From Kibdelosporangium banguiense (GTDB lineage Bacteria; Actinomycetota; Actinomycetes; Mycobacteriales; Pseudonocardiaceae): a stretch of DNA of 64,000 nucleotides. Below are positions 25,415 through 33,984 of this stretch, piece after piece. The stretch spans positions 6,771,203-6,835,202 of the forward strand of contig NZ_JAGINW010000001.1 of assembly GCF_017876405.1 (NCBI RefSeq), read 5' to 3'. The notes beneath the pieces are model-generated. The model was not told the DNA's origin and did no database searches. It was given only the letters and a program-made list of their open reading frames with translations. A program made the position numbers and the translations under genes. Position 1 is the stretch's first letter. Each line of letters begins with the position of its first letter.

Positions 25415-27649
25415 GTGATCGGCTCGGCTGAGCGTGGACTGCTTCGGCAGGGGATGCGTTACGCCCTGGCGTTGCGTGTCGTTCTGGTGGCCCTGTCCAG
25501 CCTGGCTTCCCTTGTCCTGCTGTCGGCGCCGAACCAGGTGGTCACGGTCGGCGTCGTGCTCGGGCTCAATCTGTGGAACGCCTGCTACGTCTACCTTCGG
25601 TTGCATCGCACAGGCCGGTTCTGGCCCGTGCTTCTTGATGTCGCCGTGTTGTGTGGCGTCTGTCTGAGCCAGGTCTGGACGGTTACGTCTGATCCGCGAA
25701 GCGGTGGCACTTGGGTGCTCATCGCGATGGCGATCACCTTGATCACGTATCCGTGGCTGGTCGGTGGGTGGGCGCTGGCCGGGATCACCGTTCTCGTCGT
25801 GGCTGTGCATTACCTCGGGACGTGGCTGGCAGACCCGGGCGGCTGGCTGGTCAGCGAAGCGGTCGTGGTGTGGACGCTGGCCGAGGCCTTGTTGTCGTGG
25901 GGCCTCTATCGGTTCGTGCGACGCAGTGCCCGAGCGGCGGATCGCGCGGTCGAGCGCGAGGAGAAGCTCCGTCGTGAGGCCGCTGTGGCTACTGCGCGGC
26001 GTGCTGACGAGCGGGAATACCTGGCCGCGTTGCATGACACGGCGTCGGCCACGTTGCTGATGGTCGGAACTGGGGTGGTCCCCGGACGTGAGGGATGGCT
26101 CGCCGGTCAGGCCGCGCGGGATCTTCGTGAGATCGGTGGTGCCGACGCCGAACACACCGCCGAGGTGGATCTGCTTGAGCTGTTACACGAGGTCGCCGGG
26201 CACACCTCACTGCGGATCTCCTGGAACGTGGCGAAGTCCGTGCGATTACCCGCGGTGGACGCGGTATTGCTCAGCCGGGGCGTGCGCGAGGCGCTGACCA
26301 ACATCGTCCGGCACGCTGACACCGACCAGGCCGAGATCCGCCTGCACTGCGGCAGTGACCAGGTCACAGTCGAGATTTCCGATGGTGGCAAGGGATTCGA
26401 CCCCGGGCAGATCCCTGATCACCGCTACGGCGTGACTCGGTCGTTGGTGGAACGGATGACCCGCGCCGGAGGCAGTGCGGAGATCGTCAGCAGCCCCGGC
26501 ATGGGCACCACTGTCCGGATGACCTGCCCGCTGCGGCGCCCAGAAGCGGATGACGGCGACGCGAAGATGATCGGCACCTCGTTCCAGCGGGGCCTGCGTT
26601 GGGGCGTCGTCGTGATGAGCCTGGCGATCCTGCTGTTCCTCGATCTGCAGCGGCTGCTGTCGAACCAGGCCACCGCCTATCGGGCTGTGTGGCCCCAGTA
26701 CGTCACCTGGGGCGGTCTGCTCGCCGTGACCCTCGTTGTCGCCGTCGCAACATGGCGGAACAGGCCCCTTGGCAGGTGGCGGTGGGTACTGCTGGTGCTG
26801 GTGTTCGCGTTGTCCGTGCTGGGAACCGTGTCCATGCGGCCGGAATACCTGATCGGGCCCGCGCACTGGTCGGAAGGCGACGCCGGCTGGCAGGTAGTGC
26901 TGCTCATGATGGACACCAGGGTGGGCCTGTTCGCCGTCGTCCTCGCGGCTCAGTACCTGATGACGTTCGGGATGGCCGCGTTCGCGGGGCAGGCAGCCTT
27001 GTCGGTCGCGGGCGTGGTGAACGCGACTTGGGCCGTGCTCACCTATCAGCTGGCGATCGCCATGATCGCGGCCGTCCTGCGCGGGCTCGCGGTCAGTTCC
27101 GCGAAGGTGGCGCGTGCCGAGGAACAATTACGCACCGCGGAAGCGGTTGCCCAGCAACTTCACCAGGACCGTAAGCAGCGGTACGCCGCATTGGCGGAGA
27201 CAGCGGTACCGCTGTTGCAGGGCTTGGCCTCGGGCGAACTGGACCCGGCGGAGGAATCGGTACAACGTTCGTGTGCGGTGGAAGCGGCCAGGATGCGACG
27301 CCTCTTCGCGGAAAGCACGGCAGTGGCCGACCCGTTGCTGCACGAACTGCGGGCGTGTATCGAGACAGCCGAACGACTTGGCGTACCCGTCGCGTTCGCC
27401 GAGCGCGGCACCCGGCCCAAGCTCCCGGCCCACGTCCGCAGGCGGCTGACCGAGCCCACCATCGCGGTCCTGGCCGGAGCACGGGGCAAAGCCCGGGTGA
27501 CCGTCACCGGCACCGAGCAGAACGTCACGGTCAGCGTCCTGGCCGCGTGCGCACCAGTCGCGTCCATTCCGGACGGTGACGGAGTCAGCATCTCCACAGT
27601 GCGCAACGGAGACCGCTGGTGGATCCAGGCGACCTGGGGCGAGGACTGA
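25415..27649 (+). CDS. Two-part membrane sensor kinase-like protein
   Basis: A 744-residue protein. About residues 10-170 form membrane segments, then comes a NarL-type dimerisation/histidine region (YLAALHDTASATLLMVGTG, candidate His207) and an ATPase domain with an N-box (REALTNIVRHAD), G1 (ISDGGKGFD) and G2 (SSPGMGTTVRM) near 285-370. A second block of membrane segments follows (about 390-550), then a coiled coil (SSAKVARAEEQLRTAEAVAQ) and a C-terminal region with no recognisable ATP-binding boxes. It reads as an active kinase fused to a degenerate kinase-like half. No response regulator is adjacent. A -10-like TACGAT lies 6 nt before the GTG, suggesting a leaderless mRNA. Confidence 0.75.
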   Translation: MIGSAERGLLRQGMRYALALRVVLVALSSLASLVLLSAPNQVVTVGVVLGLNLWNACYVYLRLHRTGRFWPVLLDVAVLCGVCLSQVWTVTSDPRSGGTWVLIAMAITLITYPWLVGGWALAGITVLVVAVHYLGTWLADPGGWLVSEAVVVWTLAEALLSWGLYRFVRRSARAADRAVEREEKLRREAAVATARRADEREYLAALHDTASATLLMVGTGVVPGREGWLAGQAARDLREIGGADAEHTAEVDLLELLHEVAGHTSLRISWNVAKSVRLPAVDAVLLSRGVREALTNIVRHADTDQAEIRLHCGSDQVTVEISDGGKGFDPGQIPDHRYGVTRSLVERMTRAGGSAEIVSSPGMGTTVRMTCPLRRPEADDGDAKMIGTSFQRGLRWGVVVMSLAILLFLDLQRLLSNQATAYRAVWPQYVTWGGLLAVTLVVAVATWRNRPLGRWRWVLLVLVFALSVLGTVSMRPEYLIGPAHWSEGDAGWQVVLLMMDTRVGLFAVVLAAQYLMTFGMAAFAGQAALSVAGVVNATWAVLTYQLAIAMIAAVLRGLAVSSAKVARAEEQLRTAEAVAQQLHQDRKQRYAALAETAVPLLQGLASGELDPAEESVQRSCAVEAARMRRLFAESTAVADPLLHELRACIETAERLGVPVAFAERGTRPKLPAHVRRRLTEPTIAVLAGARGKARVTVTGTEQNVTVSVLAACAPVASIPDGDGVSISTVRNGDRWWIQATWGED

Positions 27650-27652
27650 CGT

Positions 27653-29290
27653 TCAGTGGTCGGTGACTTTGCCGTTCGCCACTTCGATGTGGCGGTTGGT
27701 CGACACGGCGTCGAGCATGCGGCGGTCGTGGGTTACCAGGAGCAGAGTCCCGTTGTAGGTCGCCAACGCGGATTCCAGCTGTTCGATCGCGGGCAGGTCC
27801 AGGTGGTTGGTGGGCTCGTCCAGCACGAGCAGGTTCACGCCCTTGGCCTGCAACAAGGCCAACGCCGCCCGGGTCCGTTCGCCAGGGGAGAGGGTTCGTG
27901 TGGGGCGGGTCACGTGCGCTGCCTTCAGGCCGAACTTCGCCAGCAGCGTCCGGACGTCGGCCGGGGCCCAGTCGGGGATGGCCGCGTTGAAGGCGTCCAG
28001 GAGCAGGTCGTCGCCGTCGAACAGGCCGCGTGCCTGGTCGACCTCGCCGACGACGACTCCCGGGCCGAGGGTGCTGGTCCCGGCGTCGAGCTGGGCGCGG
28101 CCGAGCAGGGTGGCCAGCAGTGTCGACTTGCCTGAGCCGTTGGCGCCGGTGATCGCGACCCGGTCGGCCCAGTCGATCTGCAGGTTCACCGGGCCCAGGG
28201 TGAACGAGCCACGGCGCACGACGGCGTGGTGCAAGGTGGCGACGACCGCGCCCGCCCGGGGTGCGGCGGCGATCGTCATCCGCAGTTCCCATTCCTTGCG
28301 CGGCTCTTCGACCACGTCGAGCCGTTCGATCAGCCGCTCGGTCTGGCGGACCTTGGAAGCCTGCTTTTCGGTGGCCTCGCTGCGGAACTTGCGGCCGATC
28401 TTGTCGTTGTCAGTCGCTTTGCGCCGGGCGTTTTTCACGCCTTTGTCCATCCAGGACCGCTGTGAATTCGCACGCGCCTCCAACGAAGCCACTGTGTTGG
28501 CATATTCGTCGTACTGCTGGCGCGCGTGCCGCCGGGCGACCTCCCGTTCAGCCAGGTAGGCCGTGTATCCACCACCGTAACTGCGGATCTGCTGTTGGGC
28601 GAGGTCCAGCTCGACGACCCTGGTGACGGTCCGGGTGAGGAATTCCCTGTCGTGGCTGACCAGGACTGTGCCCGCGCGCAGTTCGGTGACGAACTTCTCC
28701 AGCCGTTCCAGGCCGTCCAGGTCAAGATCGTTGGTCGGCTCGTCGAGCAGGAAGATGTCGTAACGGCTCAGCAGCAACGAAGCCATCCCGACTCGCGCCG
28801 CCTGCCCGCCGGACAACGCGGTCATCGGCTGGTCCAGGCTCACCGCCAGACCGAGCTCCACGACCACGTCCTCGGTGCGTTCCTCCAGGTCCGCGCCGCC
28901 GAGCGCCAGCCAGCGCTCCAAACTGTCGGCGTACACGTCGTCCGCGCCCGGCTTGTCACTGCCCAGTGCCTCCGCGGCCGCGTCCATCAGGCTCTGGGCC
29001 TGCGCGACTCCCGTCCGCCGGGCCAGGAACGCCCGCACAGTCTCCCCTGGGCGGCGTTCCGGCTCCTGCGGCAGGTGCCCGACGTTCGCCGACGCCGGAC
29101 TGAGCCGGATCGAGCCCTGCTCAGCCGGGACCAACCCGGCCAGCGTGCGCAGCAGCGTCGACTTGCCGGCGCCGTTGACCCCCACCAGCCCGACCACGTC
29201 GCCCGGTGCGACCACCAGGTCGAGCCCGGAGAACAGAACACGATCGCCGTGGCCGGCGGCAAGATCCTTGGCAACAAGTGTGGCGCCCAT
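27653..29290 (-). CDS. ABC-F family ATPase
   Basis: A 545-residue protein with two ABC ATPase domains and no membrane segments. Walker A motifs are GVNGAGKST and GANGSGKST; signature motifs are ALSGGQAARVG and TLSPGERTRAA; a charged linker lies between the domains (about 240-320). This is the ABC-F layout: translation factors that act on the ribosomal E site, some of which protect ribosomes from macrolides, lincosamides or pleuromutilins. Resistance is possible but not shown. It converges with the sensor-kinase gene with a 3-nt gap. Confidence 0.9.
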   Translation of the reverse strand: MGATLVAKDLAAGHGDRVLFSGLDLVVAPGDVVGLVGVNGAGKSTLLRTLAGLVPAEQGSIRLSPASANVGHLPQEPERRPGETVRAFLARRTGVAQAQSLMDAAAEALGSDKPGADDVYADSLERWLALGGADLEERTEDVVVELGLAVSLDQPMTALSGGQAARVGMASLLLSRYDIFLLDEPTNDLDLDGLERLEKFVTELRAGTVLVSHDREFLTRTVTRVVELDLAQQQIRSYGGGYTAYLAEREVARRHARQQYDEYANTVASLEARANSQRSWMDKGVKNARRKATDNDKIGRKFRSEATEKQASKVRQTERLIERLDVVEEPRKEWELRMTIAAAPRAGAVVATLHHAVVRRGSFTLGPVNLQIDWADRVAITGANGSGKSTLLATLLGRAQLDAGTSTLGPGVVVGEVDQARGLFDGDDLLLDAFNAAIPDWAPADVRTLLAKFGLKAAHVTRPTRTLSPGERTRAALALLQAKGVNLLVLDEPTNHLDLPAIEQLESALATYNGTLLLVTHDRRMLDAVSTNRHIEVANGKVTDH

Positions 29291-29308
29291 CAGGCACGAT
29301 TATGCCTG
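29291..29308 (-). promoter_or_regulatory. Leaderless promoter element of the ABC-F gene
   Basis: On the minus strand a -10-like CATAAT (29304-29299) ends 8 nt before the ATG at 29290, and no Shine-Dalgarno sequence is visible. The same bases form a small inverted repeat CAGGCA-n6-TGCCTG touching the start codon. Transcription probably begins at or near the ATG. Confidence 0.45.
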
Positions 29309-29455
29309 CTGGGCCCCGGTGCCCGGCGCGAGGCACCCGGAAGGCGGCACTTCGGGCGAACCGAAAACATGTGTCACCCCTTTGGGTGCACCGGAGTTGG
29401 CGGTCGTAACGACAGTCGCGGAAATGTCGAACGATGACGTGAAGGCGATCCTCCG

Positions 29456-29911
29456 GTGCGATTGGCAGGTATTCTTTTGCGAAACCCCATCAAGGGATCG
29501 ATTGTTGTCGTATTTGCCGCCATGGCCGCGGCGGGCTGTGGTCGAAGTGCGGTTCCGGCCAGTACGACAGTTCCGGCGTCGGGGTCTGCCGCCGAGACTG
29601 TCGAGAGCACATCCGTCCGGCAGGTGACGCCGGATCCCGAGCCGGTGGCGCCCACAGCCGAGTCGTCCCGGCTGTGGGCGATGCCGAACCTGGTGGGCAG
29701 CAACCTGCAGAAAGCGCAGGACCAGATTCAGAAACTGACCGGCAATCCGGTTTTTATCACCCGTTCGCACGACGCCACCGGCAAGAAACGCAACCAGGTG
29801 GTCGATTCCCACTGGAAAGTCTGCTCGCAGAACATCGCGCCCGGCAGCCAGATCAGCACGCAGTCGAATATCGACTTCGGCGCGGTGAAGAACGAGGAAA
29901 CCTGCCCTTGA
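29456..29911 (+). CDS. Small lipoprotein with a single PASTA-like domain
   Basis: A 151-residue protein with a lipoprotein signal (residues 1-28, AAMAAAGC, Cys28), a Ser/Thr/Pro-rich linker (29-72) and a C-terminal domain beginning MPNLVGSNLQKAQDQIQKL, which resembles one PASTA repeat. PASTA domains bind peptidoglycan fragments or muropeptides in serine/threonine kinases and PBPs; a free-standing copy would be a cell-surface sensor or wall anchor. Two cysteines (Cys-Ser-Gln region and near the end) could form a disulfide. No operon partner: it converges with the GH51-like gene, one base apart. Confidence 0.75.
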   Translation: MRLAGILLRNPIKGSIVVVFAAMAAAGCGRSAVPASTTVPASGSAAETVESTSVRQVTPDPEPVAPTAESSRLWAMPNLVGSNLQKAQDQIQKLTGNPVFITRSHDATGKKRNQVVDSHWKVCSQNIAPGSQISTQSNIDFGAVKNEETCP

Positions 29912-29912
29912 G

Positions 29913-31970
29913 TCACCCCGTACGGCAGACCGTCCCATTCAGGGTGAACGCGGCAGGCAGGATGTTCGGGCCGGAGTAGCCGCCGACAAAACCGGCGTTG
30001 ACGGTCGCGTTCGGCTCGATCGTGCGGTTGCCGTCGGCGTTGACGACCTTGACCCCGGTGGCGGACTGGGTCCACGTGCCGTTCCAGCCACTGGACACCT
30101 GCTGAAGGCCGGTGGGCCAGGTGAAGTCCAGTGTCCAGCCGGTGATCGGCGCGGTGCCGGTGTTGGTGATGTCGATGCCGCCGACAAAACCGCTGCCCCA
30201 GTCGGTCACAGTGGACAGACGGACCGTGCACGTGCTGTTCGCCGGGCTCCCGGTGGTGATTGTCAGCGGGGGAGAGGCCCAGGACACGGCGCCGCTCACA
30301 TCGCGTGCCACCACGTTGACGGTGTATCTGCTGCCAGGCGTGAGGTTTCCGACGGTGAGCGACGTGCCCGGCGTCTCGCCCCACTGCTCGCTGATGGTGC
30401 CGAGCTGGCGGTACACCTCGTATTTGGCGATGGCCCGGTTGCCCGGTGTGGCCGCGGGCCAGGTGATGGTCGCCGTCCGGTCGGTGACTGCGCTCGTGGC
30501 CGGCTGGCCGGGCATTCCTGGCAGGCCAACGGGAACAGCGGCCGGGTGCAGCACAAGCGTGGTCAACGAGTAAGGCGGCAGCGTCTGGCTTGTCGGAGTG
30601 CCGCCTGTTGTGCTTGCGATCGTCGTTGCGCCATTGGTGAATGTGTGCACCTGGGGCGCGGACGCGGCGGGTGAGTATCCGGCGTAGTCGATGGTGACCG
30701 TGCGGGCATTGTCCGGGTCCTTGTTGACCAGCAGGACGGCCAGATCTCCGTTCGGCCTACGCGCGGCATGGGCGCCGACCAGAGGTTCGTTGGTACCGGC
30801 CCGGATGAACTGATCGCCGGGACGCGCGAACATACTCAGCATCTTCACGGCATGGTAGGGCGCGAAGGGTGTGTTCAACGCCGGTTCGCAAGTGCCGTCC
30901 GGCAAACAGCCCGCGGACGACAGCAGGCCGAAGTCGTCGAAGTCCGGATAACCGGCGACGGTGGAGGCTTTGGTCGGTCCGTTGTGGACGTTCCACCAGT
31001 CGACGGTGAAGACACCGTTCTCCAGCAGCGCGGTGTACGCCTCAGCCGCGAACAGGGCGCCCGGCTGGGTGTTGCGGCCGACCGAGGTGTTCAGTTCGGT
31101 CATCGCGACGCCGATCCGGTCGGCGTTCGGTCCGGCGTACTGGGTGATCTGCTTGCGTACCAGGTACATCATGTCGGCGACCTGGTCGGGTTTGGCGAAG
31201 GTCTCCGGTGCCGACGACCCGCCGGGATACCAGTGCACGATGGCGAAGTCCATGTACGGCCCGGCGATCGACAGCACAGTCTGGTTCCAGGCCGCCGGAT
31301 CGCCCGCGGCGACGACGGCGTCCGGCCAGTTCGCGGGCGTGGTCAGCACGGCGCCGACCTTGATGGCCGGATCGACGGCCTTCATCGCCTTGATGAAGGC
31401 CACGGCCTCGGTGGCGTACCCGGTCGGGCTCTTGTCGGGGTGGTTGTCGGCTTCCCAAGCGGAGCCGTAGTGCCCGTTGCCGTACAGCTCGTTGCCGATT
31501 TCCCAGTATTTCGCGCCGTATCCCTTGGTGATGTTGGCGTAACGCACCCAGTCGGCGGCCTCTTGCGGCGAGCCGGTGCCATAGTTGGCGATGATCATCG
31601 GCTGCGCTCCGGCACGCCGTACGCCGCCCATGAAGGTGTCGAAGTCGGTGTTGGGCGCGACGTACCCGCCCGGTGCCGTGTGGTCTTTCCAGTGGTAGAT
31701 GTCGCCGTAGGAACCGCCTGGGTAGCGCATCATCTTCACCCCGGCGCCGCTCATCAGGTCCGACACCGCGTCGGTCCCGAGCTGGCTGTCCCAGATCGCG
31801 TGGTTCACGCCGAGCCCGGTCTCCGGCATGGTGGCCAGCCCCGCCCGGGCGTTCACCGTGACGGTCACATCTGCCGCCGCCATGGCGGTGTTCGTCGCCG
31901 CGGGCAGCGTGCTGACCAGCAGAAACGCAGCGGCCGTCAAGACGGCACGGCGGACAGATCGAGCTCTCAT
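29913..31970 (-). CDS. Secreted GH51-like alpha-L-arabinofuranosidase/GH-A glycosidase with Fn3 and CBM2
   Basis: A 685-residue exported enzyme. I use ATG 31970, which gives a signal peptide (MRARSVRRAVLTAAAFLL...AMA); upstream ATGs add charged residues. The catalytic TIM barrel has the acid/base in WEIGNELYGNG (about residue 158) and the nucleophile in AMTELNTS (about 293), typical of clan GH-A, closest to GH51. An Fn3 domain (about 483-570) and a CBM2-type cellulose-binding module (about 575-685, GIDITNTGTAPITGWTLDF) follow. The CBM2 and the CebR-like operator upstream link its expression and location to cellulose-containing walls. Confidence 0.85.
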   Translation of the reverse strand: MRARSVRRAVLTAAAFLLVSTLPAATNTAMAAADVTVTVNARAGLATMPETGLGVNHAIWDSQLGTDAVSDLMSGAGVKMMRYPGGSYGDIYHWKDHTAPGGYVAPNTDFDTFMGGVRRAGAQPMIIANYGTGSPQEAADWVRYANITKGYGAKYWEIGNELYGNGHYGSAWEADNHPDKSPTGYATEAVAFIKAMKAVDPAIKVGAVLTTPANWPDAVVAAGDPAAWNQTVLSIAGPYMDFAIVHWYPGGSSAPETFAKPDQVADMMYLVRKQITQYAGPNADRIGVAMTELNTSVGRNTQPGALFAAEAYTALLENGVFTVDWWNVHNGPTKASTVAGYPDFDDFGLLSSAGCLPDGTCEPALNTPFAPYHAVKMLSMFARPGDQFIRAGTNEPLVGAHAARRPNGDLAVLLVNKDPDNARTVTIDYAGYSPAASAPQVHTFTNGATTIASTTGGTPTSQTLPPYSLTTLVLHPAAVPVGLPGMPGQPATSAVTDRTATITWPAATPGNRAIAKYEVYRQLGTISEQWGETPGTSLTVGNLTPGSRYTVNVVARDVSGAVSWASPPLTITTGSPANSTCTVRLSTVTDWGSGFVGGIDITNTGTAPITGWTLDFTWPTGLQQVSSGWNGTWTQSATGVKVVNADGNRTIEPNATVNAGFVGGYSGPNILPAAFTLNGTVCRTG

Positions 31971-32016
31971 GAAAGACCACGTCCTCATCCGTCGGGGGGA
32001 CGAGCGAGCGGGACGC

Positions 32017-32044
32017 CAGATTCTGGGAGCGCTCCCAGAATCTG
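32017..32044. promoter_or_regulatory. Perfect 28-bp CebR-like palindrome
   Basis: A 28-bp perfect palindrome has the centre TGGGAGCGCTCCCA (32024-32037), which equals the known CebR box of Streptomyces, the LacI-family repressor released by cellobiose. It lies 47 bp upstream of the GH51-like start. Confidence 0.8.
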
Positions 32045-32088
32045 AGCCAACCATCGACCGGCCCGGAAGTCAAGACCCGGTAGATCGT

Positions 32089-32895
32089 CTACAAAGGACG
32101 ATTGTTGAGCGTGCGGCTGATGCCCCGGGCTGACGTCTTGACGAGGGGAGCCAACGCGGAGGGCTGGGCGCTGTCGGCCCGCACGACGAGCGACACTGCC
32201 GCGACGACATCGCCACGAGGGCCGAGGATGGGCGCTGCCACCGAGAGCGCGTCGACGGTGACCTGGCCGTCGCTGACGGCGTATCCGTCGCGTCGGGTGG
32301 CGGCCAGCATCTGGCGTAGCCGGACAGGGCTGGTGACGGTTTTCGGGCTGTAGCCGTGCAACGGTGTGGTGAGGATTTCTTCCTGTATCTCAGCCGGCGC
32401 GTGTGCCAGCAGGACAAGGCCGACGCCGGTGGCGTGCAGTGCGAAACGTCCGCCGACGCGGGTCAGGACCGGGACGGCGTTGCGGCCGGCGATGCGTTCG
32501 ACATAGACGACTTCGAGTCCTTCACGGACGGCCAGCTGCACGTTCTCGTGGGTGACCTCGTAGAGGTCCTCCAGGAACGGCATGGCGGCCTCGCGCAGGC
32601 CCAGTCCGCGAGGTGCGAGGGAGGCGACTTCCCACAGGCGCAGTCCGATGTGGAACCGGCCGTCCGGGTTTCGTTCCAACGCACCCCACTGGACGAGTTC
32701 CATGGCCCGCCGGTGCGCCGTGGGCAGCGTCAGCCCGGCGATCCGGGCGAGTTCGCTGAGGGTGAGTTCCGGCGATTCCGAGGAGAAGGCGGCCAGCAGC
32801 GCGAGCACCTTGCTGGTGACCGAGCGGCCGCCTACAGCTCCAGGACCAGCCTGGGCCCCTGAGACCGGGACACGCAGATCATCATCGTGTCGCAT
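32089..32895 (-). CDS. IclR-family transcriptional regulator
   Basis: A 268-residue regulator. The winged helix-turn-helix covers about 25-85 (SKVLALLAAF, LSELARIAGLTLPTAHR) and the ligand-binding domain the rest (ENVQLAVREGLEVVYVERI, ATGVGLVLLAHAP). The likely start at 32895 overlaps the end of the reductase gene by 64 bp, so it is the last gene of the Rieske operon. IclR proteins commonly control aromatic-acid catabolism and sense the substrate or an intermediate. Confidence 0.88.
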   Translation of the reverse strand: MRHDDDLRVPVSGAQAGPGAVGGRSVTSKVLALLAAFSSESPELTLSELARIAGLTLPTAHRRAMELVQWGALERNPDGRFHIGLRLWEVASLAPRGLGLREAAMPFLEDLYEVTHENVQLAVREGLEVVYVERIAGRNAVPVLTRVGGRFALHATGVGLVLLAHAPAEIQEEILTTPLHGYSPKTVTSPVRLRQMLAATRRDGYAVSDGQVTVDALSVAAPILGPRGDVVAAVSLVVRADSAQPSALAPLVKTSARGISRTLNNRPL

Positions 32896-33761
32896 GCCGC
32901 CCTCTCCTCCTCGGTGAGCAGGGAATCCCGGTGGTCAGGAGTCCCGTCGAGAACCACGGCCTCGCAGGTGCCGCACGTTCCCTCCCGGCAGGACGAGAGT
33001 ACGGCTATCCCGGCCTCCTCGATGGTCTCCAAGATCGATTTTCCGGCGGGGATCCGCAAGGTGCGGCCCGACTGGGTGAGCTCGACCTCGAAGGCGGTGC
33101 GTTCGCCGGTGTCGGCGACCGGCGTGAACCGTTCGACGTGCAGGTGCTCCCGCGGCCAGAGCTGCTCGACGGCGGTGAGCAGCGGTTCCGGCCCGCAGCA
33201 GTAGACCGGGGTGCCGGGCTCGGCGTCCTTGAGGAAGGAGGGCAGATCCAGCAGGCCGGTCTCGTCCTGCGGACAGATGATCACCCGGTCGCCGTAACTG
33301 TCACGCAGTTGCTCGGCGAAGGCCATGGCGGTCCTCGTGCGGCCGCCGTACAACAGCTGCCATTCCACGCCACGTTCGTGCGCGGCGGCGAGCATGGGGA
33401 CAAGGGGAGTGATGCCGATGCCACCGGCGATGAACCGGTAGCGCGGAACGTCGACCAACGGGAAGTTGTTGCGCGGACCGCGAATCCGGACCGAGTCACC
33501 GTCGGCGAACTGCTCGTGTACGTACCGGGAGCCCCCGCGGCTGTTGGGTTCGTTGAGGACGGCGACATGCATCGCCGAGCGGTCGGCCGGGTCGCCGCAC
33601 AGTGAGTACTGCCGGACCATGCCGTCGGGCAGGATCACGTCGATGTGCGCACCCGGTTCCCATGTGGGCAGTGGTTCACCGCCGGGGTGGCGCAGCGTCA
33701 GGCGGGCCACCCCGGCAGCGATGATCTCCTTGCGTTCCAGCAGGACATCGAACTCCGTCAT
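32832..33761 (-). CDS. Oxygenase reductase, FNR plus C-terminal 2Fe-2S (VanB/phthalate-dioxygenase-reductase type)
   Basis: A 309-residue flavin reductase. The flavin domain has RQYSLCGDP (residues near 50), the NAD-binding domain has FIAGGIGITPLVPML, and the C-terminal plant-type 2Fe-2S cluster is bound by SSCREGTCGTC and a later ICVS cysteine. This order (FMN/NAD/2Fe-2S) is that of phthalate dioxygenase reductase and vanillate demethylase subunit B. It supplies electrons to the Rieske oxygenase two genes upstream in the operon. Confidence 0.92.
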   Translation of the reverse strand: MTEFDVLLERKEIIAAGVARLTLRHPGGEPLPTWEPGAHIDVILPDGMVRQYSLCGDPADRSAMHVAVLNEPNSRGGSRYVHEQFADGDSVRIRGPRNNFPLVDVPRYRFIAGGIGITPLVPMLAAAHERGVEWQLLYGGRTRTAMAFAEQLRDSYGDRVIICPQDETGLLDLPSFLKDAEPGTPVYCCGPEPLLTAVEQLWPREHLHVERFTPVADTGERTAFEVELTQSGRTLRIPAGKSILETIEEAGIAVLSSCREGTCGTCEAVVLDGTPDHRDSLLTEEERAACDTMMICVSRSQGPRLVLEL

Positions 33762-33771
33762 TTCCGCCTAC

Positions 33772-33984
33772 TCACGCGTTCGCGCTGACAGGGACACGCA
33801 CAGGTGGTGCCGGGACGGCCTGGTGGCCGACCGGGTGGGCCAGCAGCCAGTCCCACAGCTGCACCGGGTCCTCGGACTCGTGCTCCGCGCCGCAATGGCA
33901 GACCCCGACCAGTACGTCCGTACCCAGCTTCCAGTGGATACGGTGCACAGAGGCGCCGCGGAGCATCGCGACCCGCTCGCTCAT
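33772..33984 (-). CDS. 70-aa protein embedded in the Rieske operon, unknown function
   Basis: A 70-residue protein of unrecognised family. Its ATG overlaps the stop of the oxygenase gene (ATGA) and it ends 10 nt before the reductase, so it is very probably translated. It contains a CHCGAEHESEDP motif near residues 29-40 (Cys and His residues that could bind metal) and aromatic residues (IHWKLG, LWDWLLAH), then a Pro/Val-rich tail. It could be a small assembly or coupling factor for the oxygenase, but nothing in the sequence proves a function. Confidence 0.7.
   Translation of the reverse strand: MSERVAMLRGASVHRIHWKLGTDVLVGVCHCGAEHESEDPVQLWDWLLAHPVGHQAVPAPPVRVPVSANA

Noticed and set aside
29291-29455. 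A resistance-type attenuator leader for the ABC-F gene
   Set aside because: The -10-like element next to the ATG argues for a leaderless transcript, and no leader peptide frame with a suitable hairpin pair is evident.
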